Positions 40,755 through 49,415 of a DNA stretch of 64,000 bases are shown in pieces. The notes beneath the pieces were generated by a model. It did no database searches. It was not told where the DNA came from and saw only the letters and a list, made by a program, of their open reading frames with translations. How positions within the stretch are numbered: position 1 is the first letter of the stretch; each line of letters begins with the position of its first letter. The DNA lies in contig CAJTFN010000003.1 of NCBI GenBank assembly GCA_910575815.1, positions 138,173 to 202,172 on the forward strand. The letters run 5' to 3'. The DNA comes from Oscillospiraceae bacterium (GTDB lineage Bacteria; Bacillota; Clostridia; Oscillospirales; Oscillospiraceae). The position numbers and the translations under genes were made by a program.

Positions 40755-41980
40755 TGTTCTTTCTCCTCTTCCGGGCCCTCCCCGTTTTCCGTGCCCTCCG
40801 CAGGTTCGACAGATTCCCCCTTCTCCAGCAGCACCGCCGCCAGCCTCTCCGCGAAGAGCCGCCCCGCCAGCACCGCCTCCTCCGGGGAGTTCCCGGCGGC
40901 TCCCACCTCCAGCAGCAGCGACCCGGTGGTAGCGTGCTGGTTGTACCGGGAGTTCCGCAGCAATACCGGGCGCATCAGCGTGGGGTAATGCTCCAGAATG
41001 TCCTGCTGCACCGCCGCCGCCAGGCGCAGATTCTCCATCCAGTTCGGGTGCTCCAAGCCGCTTCCGTCGCTGCCCATCACCAGGGACATCTGGGCCGGGA
41101 CCCCCATCCCCTCGATCTCTGAGACGGCCTTATACTGGTTCCCCTGGCCATCCTCAATGGCGTCCCGATGAACGTCCAAAACGAAACGTATGGACGGGTA
41201 GCGCTCCAGGTATTTCTGGATGGCCGCCAGGGCTCGGTCATAGGCGCCGGTGTAGGAGGGATAATCATAGAGGGTCCGGTCGTGGAGGACGGAGAGCCCC
41301 GCCTCCCCGAGGACCTCCGCCATCTCGTCTCCCACCCGCACCACGTTGTAGCGGTAATCCGTGGTCCGGTAATCCCCGGACCAGACAATTCCCTCCGTCC
41401 CCGGAACGGGGGTATAGGCCTCGCTGCCATGGGTGTGCAGAATCAGCACCTGAGGCCCCTCCTTCCCCAGGGCCGCCGCGAAGGGAGCCTGAACGTCCGG
41501 GATGGACAGGGTATGCTCCGTGGAGTTGCTGATGTAAACCCGCCCGCAGACAGTGTAGCCGCTGGGGTCCGTGGGAATCAGCGTCTTGGCGGGAACGCCG
41601 TTGTCCTCCGTGGCCACGGGGACGGCGTCCACGGGCGTCTCCTCCACCGGCACCGTCACCGGGGCCTCGGTCTCCCCGTCCTCCTCCGCCGTCTCCTGGC
41701 GCTCCAGGGCCTGGAGCGCCGCCACCTCTCCCCGGGCCGCCGCCAGCAGCGGCGACTCCCCAATGGCCAGGGCCGCCGCCGGGGACAAGCTGTCCCTCTG
41801 CCACAGATCTCCCAGTTCCCAGCGGAGCAGCCGCTCCGGCATAGCGCCGGCCAGGGCGGAGGCGGCAGAAGCGGCGGTGTCGCTGCCCGCGGTGACAACG
41901 GCAATCCAGAGTGTTCCCACGGCCAGGAGCCCGGCCTCCAGCCGGCGGAGAATTCCGGCGATGGATTTCTTTTGTTTCAT
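40739..41980 (-). CDS. spoIIP: Stage II sporulation protein P
   Basis: A membrane-anchored peptidoglycan amidase/endopeptidase used with SpoIID and SpoIIM for septal thinning and engulfment. The 413 residues have an N-terminal hydrophobic anchor (about 14-31), a low-complexity linker and the catalytic domain from about residue 170. The motifs LILHTHGSEAY, FVLDVHRDAI and LLLEVGAAGNS carry the zinc ligands and catalytic glutamate. A glutamate-rich tail follows. A SigE-like promoter lies just upstream. Confidence 0.95.
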   Translation of the reverse strand: MKQKKSIAGILRRLEAGLLAVGTLWIAVVTAGSDTAASAASALAGAMPERLLRWELGDLWQRDSLSPAAALAIGESPLLAAARGEVAALQALERQETAEEDGETEAPVTVPVEETPVDAVPVATEDNGVPAKTLIPTDPSGYTVCGRVYISNSTEHTLSIPDVQAPFAAALGKEGPQVLILHTHGSEAYTPVPGTEGIVWSGDYRTTDYRYNVVRVGDEMAEVLGEAGLSVLHDRTLYDYPSYTGAYDRALAAIQKYLERYPSIRFVLDVHRDAIEDGQGNQYKAVSEIEGMGVPAQMSLVMGSDGSGLEHPNWMENLRLAAAVQQDILEHYPTLMRPVLLRNSRYNQHATTGSLLLEVGAAGNSPEEAVLAGRLFAERLAAVLLEKGESVEPAEGTENGEGPEEEKEQEAAS

Positions 41981-41999
41981 ATGCGTTCACCTCTGGGAC

Positions 42000-42028
42000 A
42001 ACCTATGTTCGGAAGACGGGAAATATGA
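42000..42028 (-). promoter_or_regulatory. Candidate SigE promoter of spoIIP
   Basis: On the minus strand TCATATTT (42028-42021) matches the mother-cell SigE -35 consensus. After 13 bases comes CATAGGTT (42007-42000), close to CATACANT. The start of transcription would fall right before the ribosome site, so the leader would be very short. Confidence 0.45.
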
Positions 42029-42114
42029 CCGAAGGCAGGCGGGCACAAAAATTCCCCTGGACGGCCCTCCGTGGGCAAAATGGGTGCGGGGACATTTCCC
42101 CGCGCAAGACCATC

Positions 42115-42143
42115 TTGCAATCCCGCCTCATTCAGTATATACT
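42115..42143 (+). promoter_or_regulatory. SigA promoter of the M16 peptidase-lgt-folD operon
   Basis: TTGCAA (42115-42120), 17 bases, TATACT (42138-42143). Confidence 0.7.
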
Positions 42144-42210
42144 TGGAGGCGAATGATCATATTGGCAGCAGCCACCCGCGTTCCCCAACCTACAAAAGGA
42201 GTTGACCCGA

Positions 42211-43473
42211 TTGACCAGAACCCAACTCGCCAGCGGCGTGTATCTCACGTATCTGCCGGCGAACAAATTCAAAACCAGTCTCCTCTCCGCCCAGTTCGTC
42301 GTTCCCCTCCGGTGGGAGACCGCCTCCGCCAACGCCCTCCTCTCCGCCATTCTGCGGCGGGGCACCGTCTCCTGTCCCGACATGGGCGCCCTGTCGGCCA
42401 AACTGGACAAGCTCTACGGCGCCCGTATCGACGGCACTGTCCGCAAAAAAGGAGAGGCCCAATGCGTGGGCTTTGTGGCCAGCCTCATTGACGACAGCTT
42501 CGCCCCCGGCGGGGAGCGCCTGTTGGAGCCTGCGGCCACCCTGCTGGGAGAACTAATCTGCCATCCCGTCACTCGGGACGGCCTGTTCCTGGAGGAGTAT
42601 TTCGAAAGCGAGAAAACCAACCTGATCGACGCCATCCGCAGCATTTTAAACGACAAACGGACGTACGCTGACAGCCGCCTCCTCCAGGAGATGTGCACCG
42701 GCGAGCCCTATGGTATTCCCCGCCTTGGCAACGAGCAGATTACCGCCGCCCTCCATCCCCAGCTGCTTTACAGCGCCTATCAGGAGCTGATCGCCACCTC
42801 CCGGCTGGAGGTCTTTTACAGCGGCAGCGCCTCCCTCTCCCGGGTGGAGGACGCTCTCCGGGCCGCCCTGGCGGATCTGCCCCGCGGGGCCGTGGAAGCG
42901 CCCCCCGCCACCCAGCCCCACGTCCTCCCGGAGGAGCCCCGCGTCCTCACCGAACGCCTGGACGTCACTCAGGGCAAGCTGGGCATGGGGTTCTCCTGCG
43001 GCAGCGGCGACCACGCCGCCCTGCTGCTGGGAAACACGCTGTTCGGCGGCAGCAGCAATTCCAAGCTCTTCCTGAACGTCCGGGAAAAGCTCTCCCTCTG
43101 TTACTACGCCTCCTCCCTCTACCACCGGCAGAAGGGGCTTATCACCGTCTCCTCCGGCATTGAGTTTGAGAATTACCAGAAGGCCTATGACGAAATCCTC
43201 TCCCAGCTCTCCGCCGTTCAAACGGGCGATCTGGAGAGCTGGGAGCTGGAGGCCGCCCGGAGCACGCTGCTGAACGCCTACACCTCTATGGGAGACTCCC
43301 AGGGCAAGCTGGAAAACTTCTGGATTGGCCAGACCGCCACCGGCCGGGACGAGTCCCCGGAGACCCTGGCGGAGCAGGTCCGTTCCGTCACCCTGGAGCG
43401 CATCCTCCAGGCCATGGACACGGTGAAGCTGGACACCGTGTACTTCTTGCAGGGAAAGGAGGCGGAGGCATGA
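42211..43473 (+). CDS. M16-family peptidase-like subunit without the zinc motif
   Basis: A 420-residue member of the M16 (insulinase/processing peptidase) family. The usual HxxEH zinc motif is absent. It keeps the M16 C-terminal features, including LGNTLFGGSSNSKLFLNVRE and KLSLCYYASSLY, the conserved RE(K)LxYY substrate-binding region. It likely forms a heterodimer with the active protein encoded next, as in other two-gene M16 pairs (YmfF/YmfH). The start is a TTG at 42211 with AAAGGAG 9 bases ahead; an earlier TTG at 42202 directly abuts the ribosome site and is rejected. The stop overlaps the next start (ATGA). Confidence 0.85.
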   Translation: MTRTQLASGVYLTYLPANKFKTSLLSAQFVVPLRWETASANALLSAILRRGTVSCPDMGALSAKLDKLYGARIDGTVRKKGEAQCVGFVASLIDDSFAPGGERLLEPAATLLGELICHPVTRDGLFLEEYFESEKTNLIDAIRSILNDKRTYADSRLLQEMCTGEPYGIPRLGNEQITAALHPQLLYSAYQELIATSRLEVFYSGSASLSRVEDALRAALADLPRGAVEAPPATQPHVLPEEPRVLTERLDVTQGKLGMGFSCGSGDHAALLLGNTLFGGSSNSKLFLNVREKLSLCYYASSLYHRQKGLITVSSGIEFENYQKAYDEILSQLSAVQTGDLESWELEAARSTLLNAYTSMGDSQGKLENFWIGQTATGRDESPETLAEQVRSVTLERILQAMDTVKLDTVYFLQGKEAEA

Positions 43474-44741
43474 AACCCGTCTTTTACGAGCGCCTGGGCG
43501 AGACCGTCTACCAAGAGACCCTGCCCAACGGCCTGGAAATCCGCGTAGTCCCCAAGCCGGACCACGCCAAGAAATACGCCTTCTTTGCCACCCGCTACGG
43601 CGGCATGGACACCCGCTTCCAGCTGAACGGCCAATGGCTGGACACCCCCGCCGGCATCGCCCACTATCTGGAGCACAAGATGTTCGACACCCAGGAAGGC
43701 AATGCCCTTCAGGAGCTGGCCAAAAACGGCGCGGAGCCCAACGCCTTCACCTCCAATGCCATGACCGGCTATTACTTCGACTCCACAGACCACTTTGAGG
43801 AGAACCTGGAAATTCTCCTGTCCTTCGTCTCCATTCCCTACTTCACCCAGGAGAGCGTGGCCAAGGAGCAGGGCATCATCGGCCAGGAGATCCGCATGAT
43901 CGAGGACAACCCGGACTGGCAGCTCTACGTCCGAATGCTCCGGGCCCTCTACAGCGCCAACACCGCCCGGGGCTCCATCGCGGGCACGGTGGAGAGCATC
44001 TCCCACATCACAGCGGAGACCCTCTACGATTGCCACCGGGCCTTTTACACCCCCTCCAACATGATCCTGACCGTAGTGGGCAGCGTGGACCCCGTTCAGG
44101 TGGCGGACCTGGCCCGCCGCATCCTTCCCCAGGAGGGCGGCCCCTCCATTCCCCGGGACTACGGCCAGGAGCCGGAGGCCGTGGCAGAGCGGGAAACCCG
44201 TCTGGCCATGGAGGTTTCCAGCCCCCAATTCCTGACGGGCTTCAAGTGCCGCCCGGTTTTGGAGGGCGAGGACCGTCTCCGGGCCATGGTGCTTGGCGAC
44301 ATGGCCTGCGACCTGCTTTTGGGGGAATCCAGCCCCCTGTATCAGCGGCTCTACGCCCAGGGGCTCATCAACGCCAGCTTCGGCGGGGAGTTCGAGCTGA
44401 TTCCTGGCGCGGCCTATTTCTACGCCGGCGGCGAGAGCCGGGATCCCCGGGCCGTGGCCGCCGAAATTCAGCGGGAGGCGGACCGGCTGGTCCGGGAGGG
44501 CCTGGACGGCGGCTTCTTCCAGCAGGTCCTGCGGGCCAACTTCGGGTCCAACCTCCGGGGGCTGAATTCCTTTGAAAACATCGCCGTGTCCCTGACCGAG
44601 GGTTACTTCGGCGGTTATGATCCCTTCCGCTTCCCCCAGGTGTTCGAAGCCGTTACCCAGGAGGACGTGCTGTCCTTCCTGCGGGAAAATGTGACGGCGG
44701 ACCGGGCGGTGCTGTCGGAAATCGTTCCCAAGGAGGCTTGA
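43470..44741 (+). CDS. M16-family zinc peptidase, catalytic subunit
   Basis: A 423-residue M16 peptidase. The zinc motif HYLEH (with IAHYLEHKMFDTQ) and the downstream glutamate in ANAFTSN...E order are present, followed by FGGEFELIPGAAYFYAGGES in the C-terminal half. It is translationally coupled to the inactive partner. In Bacillus the YmfF/YmfH pair lies close to genes for competence and sporulation, and here spoIIP is the divergent neighbour. The substrate is unknown. Confidence 0.9.
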   Translation: MKPVFYERLGETVYQETLPNGLEIRVVPKPDHAKKYAFFATRYGGMDTRFQLNGQWLDTPAGIAHYLEHKMFDTQEGNALQELAKNGAEPNAFTSNAMTGYYFDSTDHFEENLEILLSFVSIPYFTQESVAKEQGIIGQEIRMIEDNPDWQLYVRMLRALYSANTARGSIAGTVESISHITAETLYDCHRAFYTPSNMILTVVGSVDPVQVADLARRILPQEGGPSIPRDYGQEPEAVAERETRLAMEVSSPQFLTGFKCRPVLEGEDRLRAMVLGDMACDLLLGESSPLYQRLYAQGLINASFGGEFELIPGAAYFYAGGESRDPRAVAAEIQREADRLVREGLDGGFFQQVLRANFGSNLRGLNSFENIAVSLTEGYFGGYDPFRFPQVFEAVTQEDVLSFLRENVTADRAVLSEIVPKEA

Positions 44742-44745
44742 GCCT

Positions 44746-45828
44746 ATGTCTGCCCCTGAATTGACCGCGTTGAAAACGATGCCCATCAGCTTCCCTGGCC
44801 TTTTGGGGGACTGGGAGTTCAACCCCGATCCCGTCGCCCTCCACATCGGCCACGGAATTTATTGGTATGGCATCATCCTGGCCCTGGCCTTTCTGGCGGG
44901 CCTGCTGCTGTGCATGCGCCAGGCCAAGCGCTATGGCCTGACGGAGGACCACGTTTTGGATCTCGTCCTCTGGGCGGTGCCCTGCTGTATTCTGGGCTCC
45001 CGCATTTATTATGTGATCTTCTATCTGGACCTCTACCGGACCCCCACCGGAGAGCTGGACTGGCTCCGGATGGCCGCCATTTGGGACGGCGGCATCGCCA
45101 TCTACGGCACCGTCATCGCCGGGGCGCTGGTGGTCTTCTTCTTCACCCGGCGCAGAAGCATCCCCTTCGGCGCCATGACGGATCTGGCTGTCCTGGGGCT
45201 GCTCCTGGGCCAGATCATCGGCCGCTGGGCCAACTTCATCAACCGGGAGGCCTTTGGCGGCCCCACGGACCTCCCCTGGCGGATGCGGGTTTGGGTCAGC
45301 GCCTATGAGTACGTGGACGTCCACCCCACCTTCCTCTATGAGAGCCTGTGGAATCTGCTGGGACTGCTGCTCATTCTGTTCGTAGTCTCCAAGGCCCGCC
45401 GGTTCGACGGGGAGAACACCTGGTTTTACTTCCTCTGGTACGGTCTGGGCCGGGCCTGGATCGAGGGTCTTCGCACCGACAGCCTCTATCTTTTTGACTG
45501 GACCTTCTTCGGCCAGCCCATCCGGGTCTCTCAGGCCCTGAGCGTCGCCATGGCGGCGGTGGCGGCCTGCGCGCTATTTTACGAGATCAAGATCAAAGGC
45601 CGCTCCGCCGTGGGATTGTATGTAAACCGCCCCTCCGCGGAACCGGAAACACCGGTTTCCGACGGAGCGGAAACCTCCGGGAAGCCAGAGCTTTCCCCGG
45701 AAACGGAAGCCGCGAAAGAAGAACACGCCGAGGAAGCCGCGGCTTCCCAGGAGGCGGAGACCTCCGCCAAGAAGGCTGCCGGCACGCTCCCATCGGAAGG
45801 AGAGAATTCCCATGGCCATTCGACTTGA
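44746..45828 (+). CDS. lgt: Prolipoprotein diacylglyceryl transferase with acidic C-terminal extension
   Basis: Transfers diacylglycerol from phosphatidylglycerol to the lipobox cysteine of lipoproteins. The protein has about seven helices, the Lgt signature GRWANFINREAFGG and the conserved YGLGRAWIEGLRTDSLYL region. At 360 residues it is about 75 longer than usual: after the last helix the tail is Glu/Ala/Ser-rich and likely disordered. The tail overlaps the start of folD by 17 bases. The site is AAGGAGG. Confidence 0.93.
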   Translation: MSAPELTALKTMPISFPGLLGDWEFNPDPVALHIGHGIYWYGIILALAFLAGLLLCMRQAKRYGLTEDHVLDLVLWAVPCCILGSRIYYVIFYLDLYRTPTGELDWLRMAAIWDGGIAIYGTVIAGALVVFFFTRRRSIPFGAMTDLAVLGLLLGQIIGRWANFINREAFGGPTDLPWRMRVWVSAYEYVDVHPTFLYESLWNLLGLLLILFVVSKARRFDGENTWFYFLWYGLGRAWIEGLRTDSLYLFDWTFFGQPIRVSQALSVAMAAVAACALFYEIKIKGRSAVGLYVNRPSAEPETPVSDGAETSGKPELSPETEAAKEEHAEEAAASQEAETSAKKAAGTLPSEGENSHGHST

Positions 45829-46660
45829 CGGCGCGGCGCTGGCCGCCCAAATCAAACAGCGGGTCCGGACGGAGGCCGCCGGGCTTCCCCGGCCTCCCGC
45901 GCTGGCGGTGGTTCTGGCGGGAGACGATCCCGCTTCCCAGATTTACGTCCGGGGCAAGGAACGGGACTGCGTGGAGTGCGGTTTTGAAACCCGGACCCAC
46001 CTTCTCACCGCCGGGGAGGCCCCGGCCCGCCTGCTTCCCCTTCTGGAGAATCTGAATCGGGACCCCGGGGTGGACGGCATTCTGGTGCAGCTCCCCCTGC
46101 CGGAGGGCATGGACTCCCGGGCCGCCCTTCACACCGTTTCGCCGGAGAAGGACGTGGATTGCTTCCACCCCTTGAACGTGGGCCGTTTGGCCCTTGGGGA
46201 GCCGGGCTTCCGGCCCTGTACCCCCGCCGGAATCCTGGCCCTGCTGGACGCCTATGAGATCCCCATCCGGGGCCGCCATTGCGTCATTCTGGGGCGCAGT
46301 CATCTGGTGGGGCGTCCTCTGGCCCAGCTCCTCACCGGGCGGGACGGCACCGTCACCCTCTGCCACTCCCGGACCCAGGACCTCCCCGCCCTCACCCGGC
46401 AGGCGGACATCCTGATCTCCGCTGTGGGCCGTCCCGGCCTGGTGACGGCGGACATGGTAAAACCCGGTGCGGCGGTCATTGACGTGGCCATGAACCGGGA
46501 CCCGGAGGGCAAGCTCACCGGCGATGTGGACTTTACGGCGGTGGACCTCGTGGCGGGCCACCTGACCCCGGTTCCCGGCGGCGTGGGGCCCATGACCCGG
46601 GCCATGCTGATGGAGAACGTTCTTTGGGCCGCCCGGCGGCGCTCGCGGGAAAACCTATGA
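45812..46660 (+). CDS. folD: Methylenetetrahydrofolate dehydrogenase/cyclohydrolase
   Basis: A bifunctional folate enzyme of 282 residues that interconverts methylene-, methenyl- and formyl-THF. Motifs: AVVLAGDDPASQIYVRGKER (catalytic lysine region), DGILVQLPLPEG, CTPAGILALLDAY, the nucleotide loop VILGRSHLVGRPLAQLL and PVPGGVGPMTRAMLMENV. It starts inside the end of lgt and shares its transcript. In a Clostridium it can serve one-carbon and acetate metabolism. Confidence 0.96.
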   Translation: MAIRLDGAALAAQIKQRVRTEAAGLPRPPALAVVLAGDDPASQIYVRGKERDCVECGFETRTHLLTAGEAPARLLPLLENLNRDPGVDGILVQLPLPEGMDSRAALHTVSPEKDVDCFHPLNVGRLALGEPGFRPCTPAGILALLDAYEIPIRGRHCVILGRSHLVGRPLAQLLTGRDGTVTLCHSRTQDLPALTRQADILISAVGRPGLVTADMVKPGAAVIDVAMNRDPEGKLTGDVDFTAVDLVAGHLTPVPGGVGPMTRAMLMENVLWAARRRSRENL

Positions 46661-46754
46661 CACAAATATTGGAATTGCACTGGGCGGTTTCTATGAAATC
46701 GCCCAGCATTTTTTGCCGTCTCCACCAATTTCCCCTTTGTTTTCTGGGAAGATA

Positions 46755-46791
46755 TTGACATTTTTGCCAAATCTGCTATAATTGCTATAAT
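46755..46791 (+). promoter_or_regulatory. Strong SigA promoter of the Rrf2 regulator gene
   Basis: TTGACA (46755-46760), 16 bases, TATAAT (46777-46782), with a second TATAAT at 46786-46791. The leader to the TTG start is about 110 bases and includes GGCGGAAGAGCGCCG-type pairing. Rrf2 proteins often bind at their own promoter. Confidence 0.8.
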
Positions 46792-46903
46792 TAACAAAAA
46801 CTGTACATTATATGGGGCCTGTTCGAATCCCGGCGGAAGAGCGCCGGGGAGGGCGCCCGCCCGGATACCCTTCCGGTTTCCTGACAATACTTGAGGTGGT
46901 TAC

Positions 46904-47299
46904 TTGCTGATTACACGTGAGATGGATTACACCCTGCGGATTCTCCGGGCGCTGCACCGGGGCGGGCAGCTCTCCGCCGCCGCCGTGGCCCAGCAGGAGC
47001 ACATGCAGAAAGCCATCACCTTAAAAATTCTAAACCGGCTTTTAAGCGCCGGAATTGTGGAGAGCCGCCGCGGCGTCAGCGGGGGCTATTTTCTCAAGCG
47101 CCGTTGTGAGGCCATGACCCTCTACGACGTCTTTCAAATCATGGGAGACCCGCCCCTTATCAACCGCTGCCAGCGGGAGGGATACCGGTGCGAGAATTTT
47201 CAAACCGGCGGCTGCGGCGTCTGCAATGAGCTGAACCGTATCCAGAGCGCCCTGAACCAAGAGCTGCAACGCACACCGTTGAGCGATATTTTCCAGTAA
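46904..47299 (+). CDS. Rrf2-family iron-sulfur regulator
   Basis: A 131-residue winged-helix regulator. The N-terminus reads [13 protein letters not shown], the recognition region follows ([20 protein letters not shown], then [10 protein letters not shown]), and a cysteine cluster (CQREGYRC, then GGCGVC) in the C-terminal part fits the [2Fe-2S] or [4Fe-4S] site of IscR/NsrR-type sensors. The start is a TTG with GAGGTGG ahead, which gives the canonical family N-terminus. The gene lies 100 bases upstream of the acyl-CoA dehydrogenase fusion, which it may control in response to O2, NO or iron-sulfur status. Confidence 0.9.
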   Translation: MLITREMDYTLRILRALHRGGQLSAAAVAQQEHMQKAITLKILNRLLSAGIVESRRGVSGGYFLKRRCEAMTLYDVFQIMGDPPLINRCQREGYRCENFQTGGCGVCNELNRIQSALNQELQRTPLSDIFQ

Positions 47300-47340
47300 A
47301 TCCGGCTTCCGGCTTTGTTCCGCGCTGGCAAATCCCCTCT

Positions 47341-47369
47341 TTGGCAACCTTCGGACAAGACCATATCAC
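47341..47369 (+). promoter_or_regulatory. Candidate promoter of the acyl-CoA dehydrogenase fusion gene
   Basis: TTGGCA (47341-47346), 17 bases, TATCAC (47364-47369). It is of moderate quality and would allow expression apart from the Rrf2 gene. Confidence 0.4.
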
Positions 47370-47402
47370 TTTTCAACCATCAAGGGAAAAGGAGGCACAC
47401 AC

Positions 47403-49313
47403 ATGCTGTATCAAACCACGCAAGCTCACGAGGACCTCCGGGCAAAGGTCCGGGAATTCGCGGAGGCCGAAATTAAGCCCATCGCTTTCATGCTGGACAA
47501 GGAGAACCGTTTTCCTGCCGAGGCCGTGAAGAAGATGGGCGAACTGGGCCTGATGGGTCTGCCCTACGGCACGGAGTACGAGGGCGCGGGATCCGACGCC
47601 CTGAGCTATGCCATCGCCGTGGAGGAGCTGGCCCGGGTAGACGGAGGCGCGGGGGTCATTCTCTCCGCCCACACCTCCTTGGGCACCTATCCCATCGCCG
47701 CCTTCGGCACCGAGGAACAGAAGAAAAAATACCTCCCGGATCTGTGCTCCGGCCGGAAGCTGGGAGCCTTCGGCCTGACGGAGCCCAACGCCGGGTCCGA
47801 CGCCGGCGGCACTGAGACCACCGCCGAGGACATGGGAGATCACTATCTCTTAAACGGCGAAAAAATCTTCATCACCAACGGCGGCGAGGCCAGCACGTAT
47901 GTCATCTTCGCCGTCACCACTCCCGGCATCGGCACCCGGGGCATCAGTGCCCTGATCGTGGAAAAGGGCTGGGAGGGCTTCACCTTTGAGGAGCACTATG
48001 ACAAGATGGGCATCCGCTCCTCCGCCACCTGCCAGCTGAACTTCAACAACGTCAAGGTTCCCAAGGAGAACCTCCTGGGCAAGGAGGGCCAGGGCTTCAA
48101 GATCGCCATGTCCACCCTGGACGGCGGGCGCATCGGCATCGCGGCCCAGGCTCTGGGCATCGCCCAGGGCGCCTATGAGGCGGCGGTGGAATACTCCAAG
48201 GAGCGGGTTCAGTTTGGCCGCCCCATCTGCCAGCAGCAGAACATCGCCTTCAAGATCGCCGATATGGCCACCAAGCTCCGCTGCGCCCGCTTCCTGGTCT
48301 ACAGCGCCGCCGAGCTGAAGCAGTCCCACGTCCCCTACGGCATGGAGTCCGCCATGGCAAAGCAGTATGCCTCCGACATCGCCCTGGAGGTCACCAACGA
48401 CGCTCTGCAAATCTTCGGCGGCTGCGGCTATCTGAAGGGCATGGAGGTGGAGCGCTTCTACCGGGACGCCAAGATTACCACCATCTACGAGGGCACCAAC
48501 GAGATTCAGCGGGTGGTCATCGCCTCCCACATCTTGGGCAAGGCAGGAAAGGCCGACAGTGCCGCCCCCACGCAGCAGCGGGGTCCTGAGACCGGCGCGC
48601 GGAAGCGTCAGATTTGGAAGGACGGCACCGCTCAGGAGAAGGTGGAAGCCCTGGTGGCCAACCTGAAAAAGGACGGCCACGATTTCTCCGTGGGAATTCC
48701 CATGGATACCCCCATCACCCAAGCGGAGCGGGTGGTTTCCGCCGGGCAGGGCATCGGCGAGAAGAAGAACATGAAGCTCATCGAGGATCTGGCCAAGGCT
48801 GCCGGAGCCGCCGTGGGCTCCAGCCGCCCCGTGGCGGAAACGCTGAAATACGTGCCCTTGAACCGCTACGTGGGCATGTCCGGCCAGAAGTTCAAGGGGA
48901 ACCTCTATATCGCCTGCGGCATCTCCGGCGCGATTCAGCACTTGAAGGGCATTAAGGACGCCTCCTGCATCGTGGCCATCAACAAAAATCCCAACGCCAA
49001 AATTTTCAAGAACTGCGACTACGGCATCGTAGGGGACGTGATGGAGATTCTGCCCCTGCTCACCGCCGCCCTGGACACCGGGGAGAAGCAGCCCGCGCCG
49101 CCCATGGTGAAGATGAAGCGGATGGTACCCAAAAAGGTCACCCCGCCCCGGAAGCTCTATATCTGCAACGGCTGCGGCCACGAGTACGACGTGCTTGTCG
49201 GGGACCCCGAGAACGAGGTCAAGCCCGGCACCGCCTTCAAGGACCTGCCGGAAGGCTGGACCTGTCCCCACTGCGGCGAGGGCGTGGACGCGTTCATCGA
49301 GATCGAGGTATAA
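47403..49313 (+). CDS. Three-domain fusion: acyl-CoA dehydrogenase, ETF-alpha FAD domain, rubredoxin
   Basis: A 636-residue cytosolic flavo-iron protein. Residues 1-380 form an acyl-CoA dehydrogenase with [11 protein letters not shown] (125-135), the catalytic-base region [10 protein letters not shown] (E363), and the FAD region around FGRPICQQQ. Residues about 440-560 match the C-terminal FAD domain of ETF alpha ([45 protein letters not shown]). Residues about 585-636 form a rubredoxin with iron ligands C588, C591, C621 and C624. No ETF beta or NAD-binding domain is present. Electrons from acyl-CoA could pass inside one chain to rubredoxin and then to the flavodiiron protein encoded next. 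Length and domain order argue against a sequencing fusion, as the frame is continuous. The site is AAAGGAGG. Confidence 0.93.
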   Translation: MLYQTTQAHEDLRAKVREFAEAEIKPIAFMLDKENRFPAEAVKKMGELGLMGLPYGTEYEGAGSDALSYAIAVEELARVDGGAGVILSAHTSLGTYPIAAFGTEEQKKKYLPDLCSGRKLGAFGLTEPNAGSDAGGTETTAEDMGDHYLLNGEKIFITNGGEASTYVIFAVTTPGIGTRGISALIVEKGWEGFTFEEHYDKMGIRSSATCQLNFNNVKVPKENLLGKEGQGFKIAMSTLDGGRIGIAAQALGIAQGAYEAAVEYSKERVQFGRPICQQQNIAFKIADMATKLRCARFLVYSAAELKQSHVPYGMESAMAKQYASDIALEVTNDALQIFGGCGYLKGMEVERFYRDAKITTIYEGTNEIQRVVIASHILGKAGKADSAAPTQQRGPETGARKRQIWKDGTAQEKVEALVANLKKDGHDFSVGIPMDTPITQAERVVSAGQGIGEKKNMKLIEDLAKAAGAAVGSSRPVAETLKYVPLNRYVGMSGQKFKGNLYIACGISGAIQHLKGIKDASCIVAINKNPNAKIFKNCDYGIVGDVMEILPLLTAALDTGEKQPAPPMVKMKRMVPKKVTPPRKLYICNGCGHEYDVLVGDPENEVKPGTAFKDLPEGWTCPHCGEGVDAFIEIEV

Positions 49314-49415
49314 CCGCCGACGGCAAACCGAAGCCGCGCTATCGTGTAACAACCGTATAAACGGGAAGGGGACCCCTGTCCTCATTCCCCATTTTCAAAA
49401 TAAGGAGGCAACTCT

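Noticed and set aside
48500..49313. The dehydrogenase-ETF-rubredoxin gene as an artefact of a missed frameshift
   Set aside because: The frame is continuous, linkers between domains are natural (Lys/Pro-rich), and no internal ribosome site or start is visible at the domain borders.
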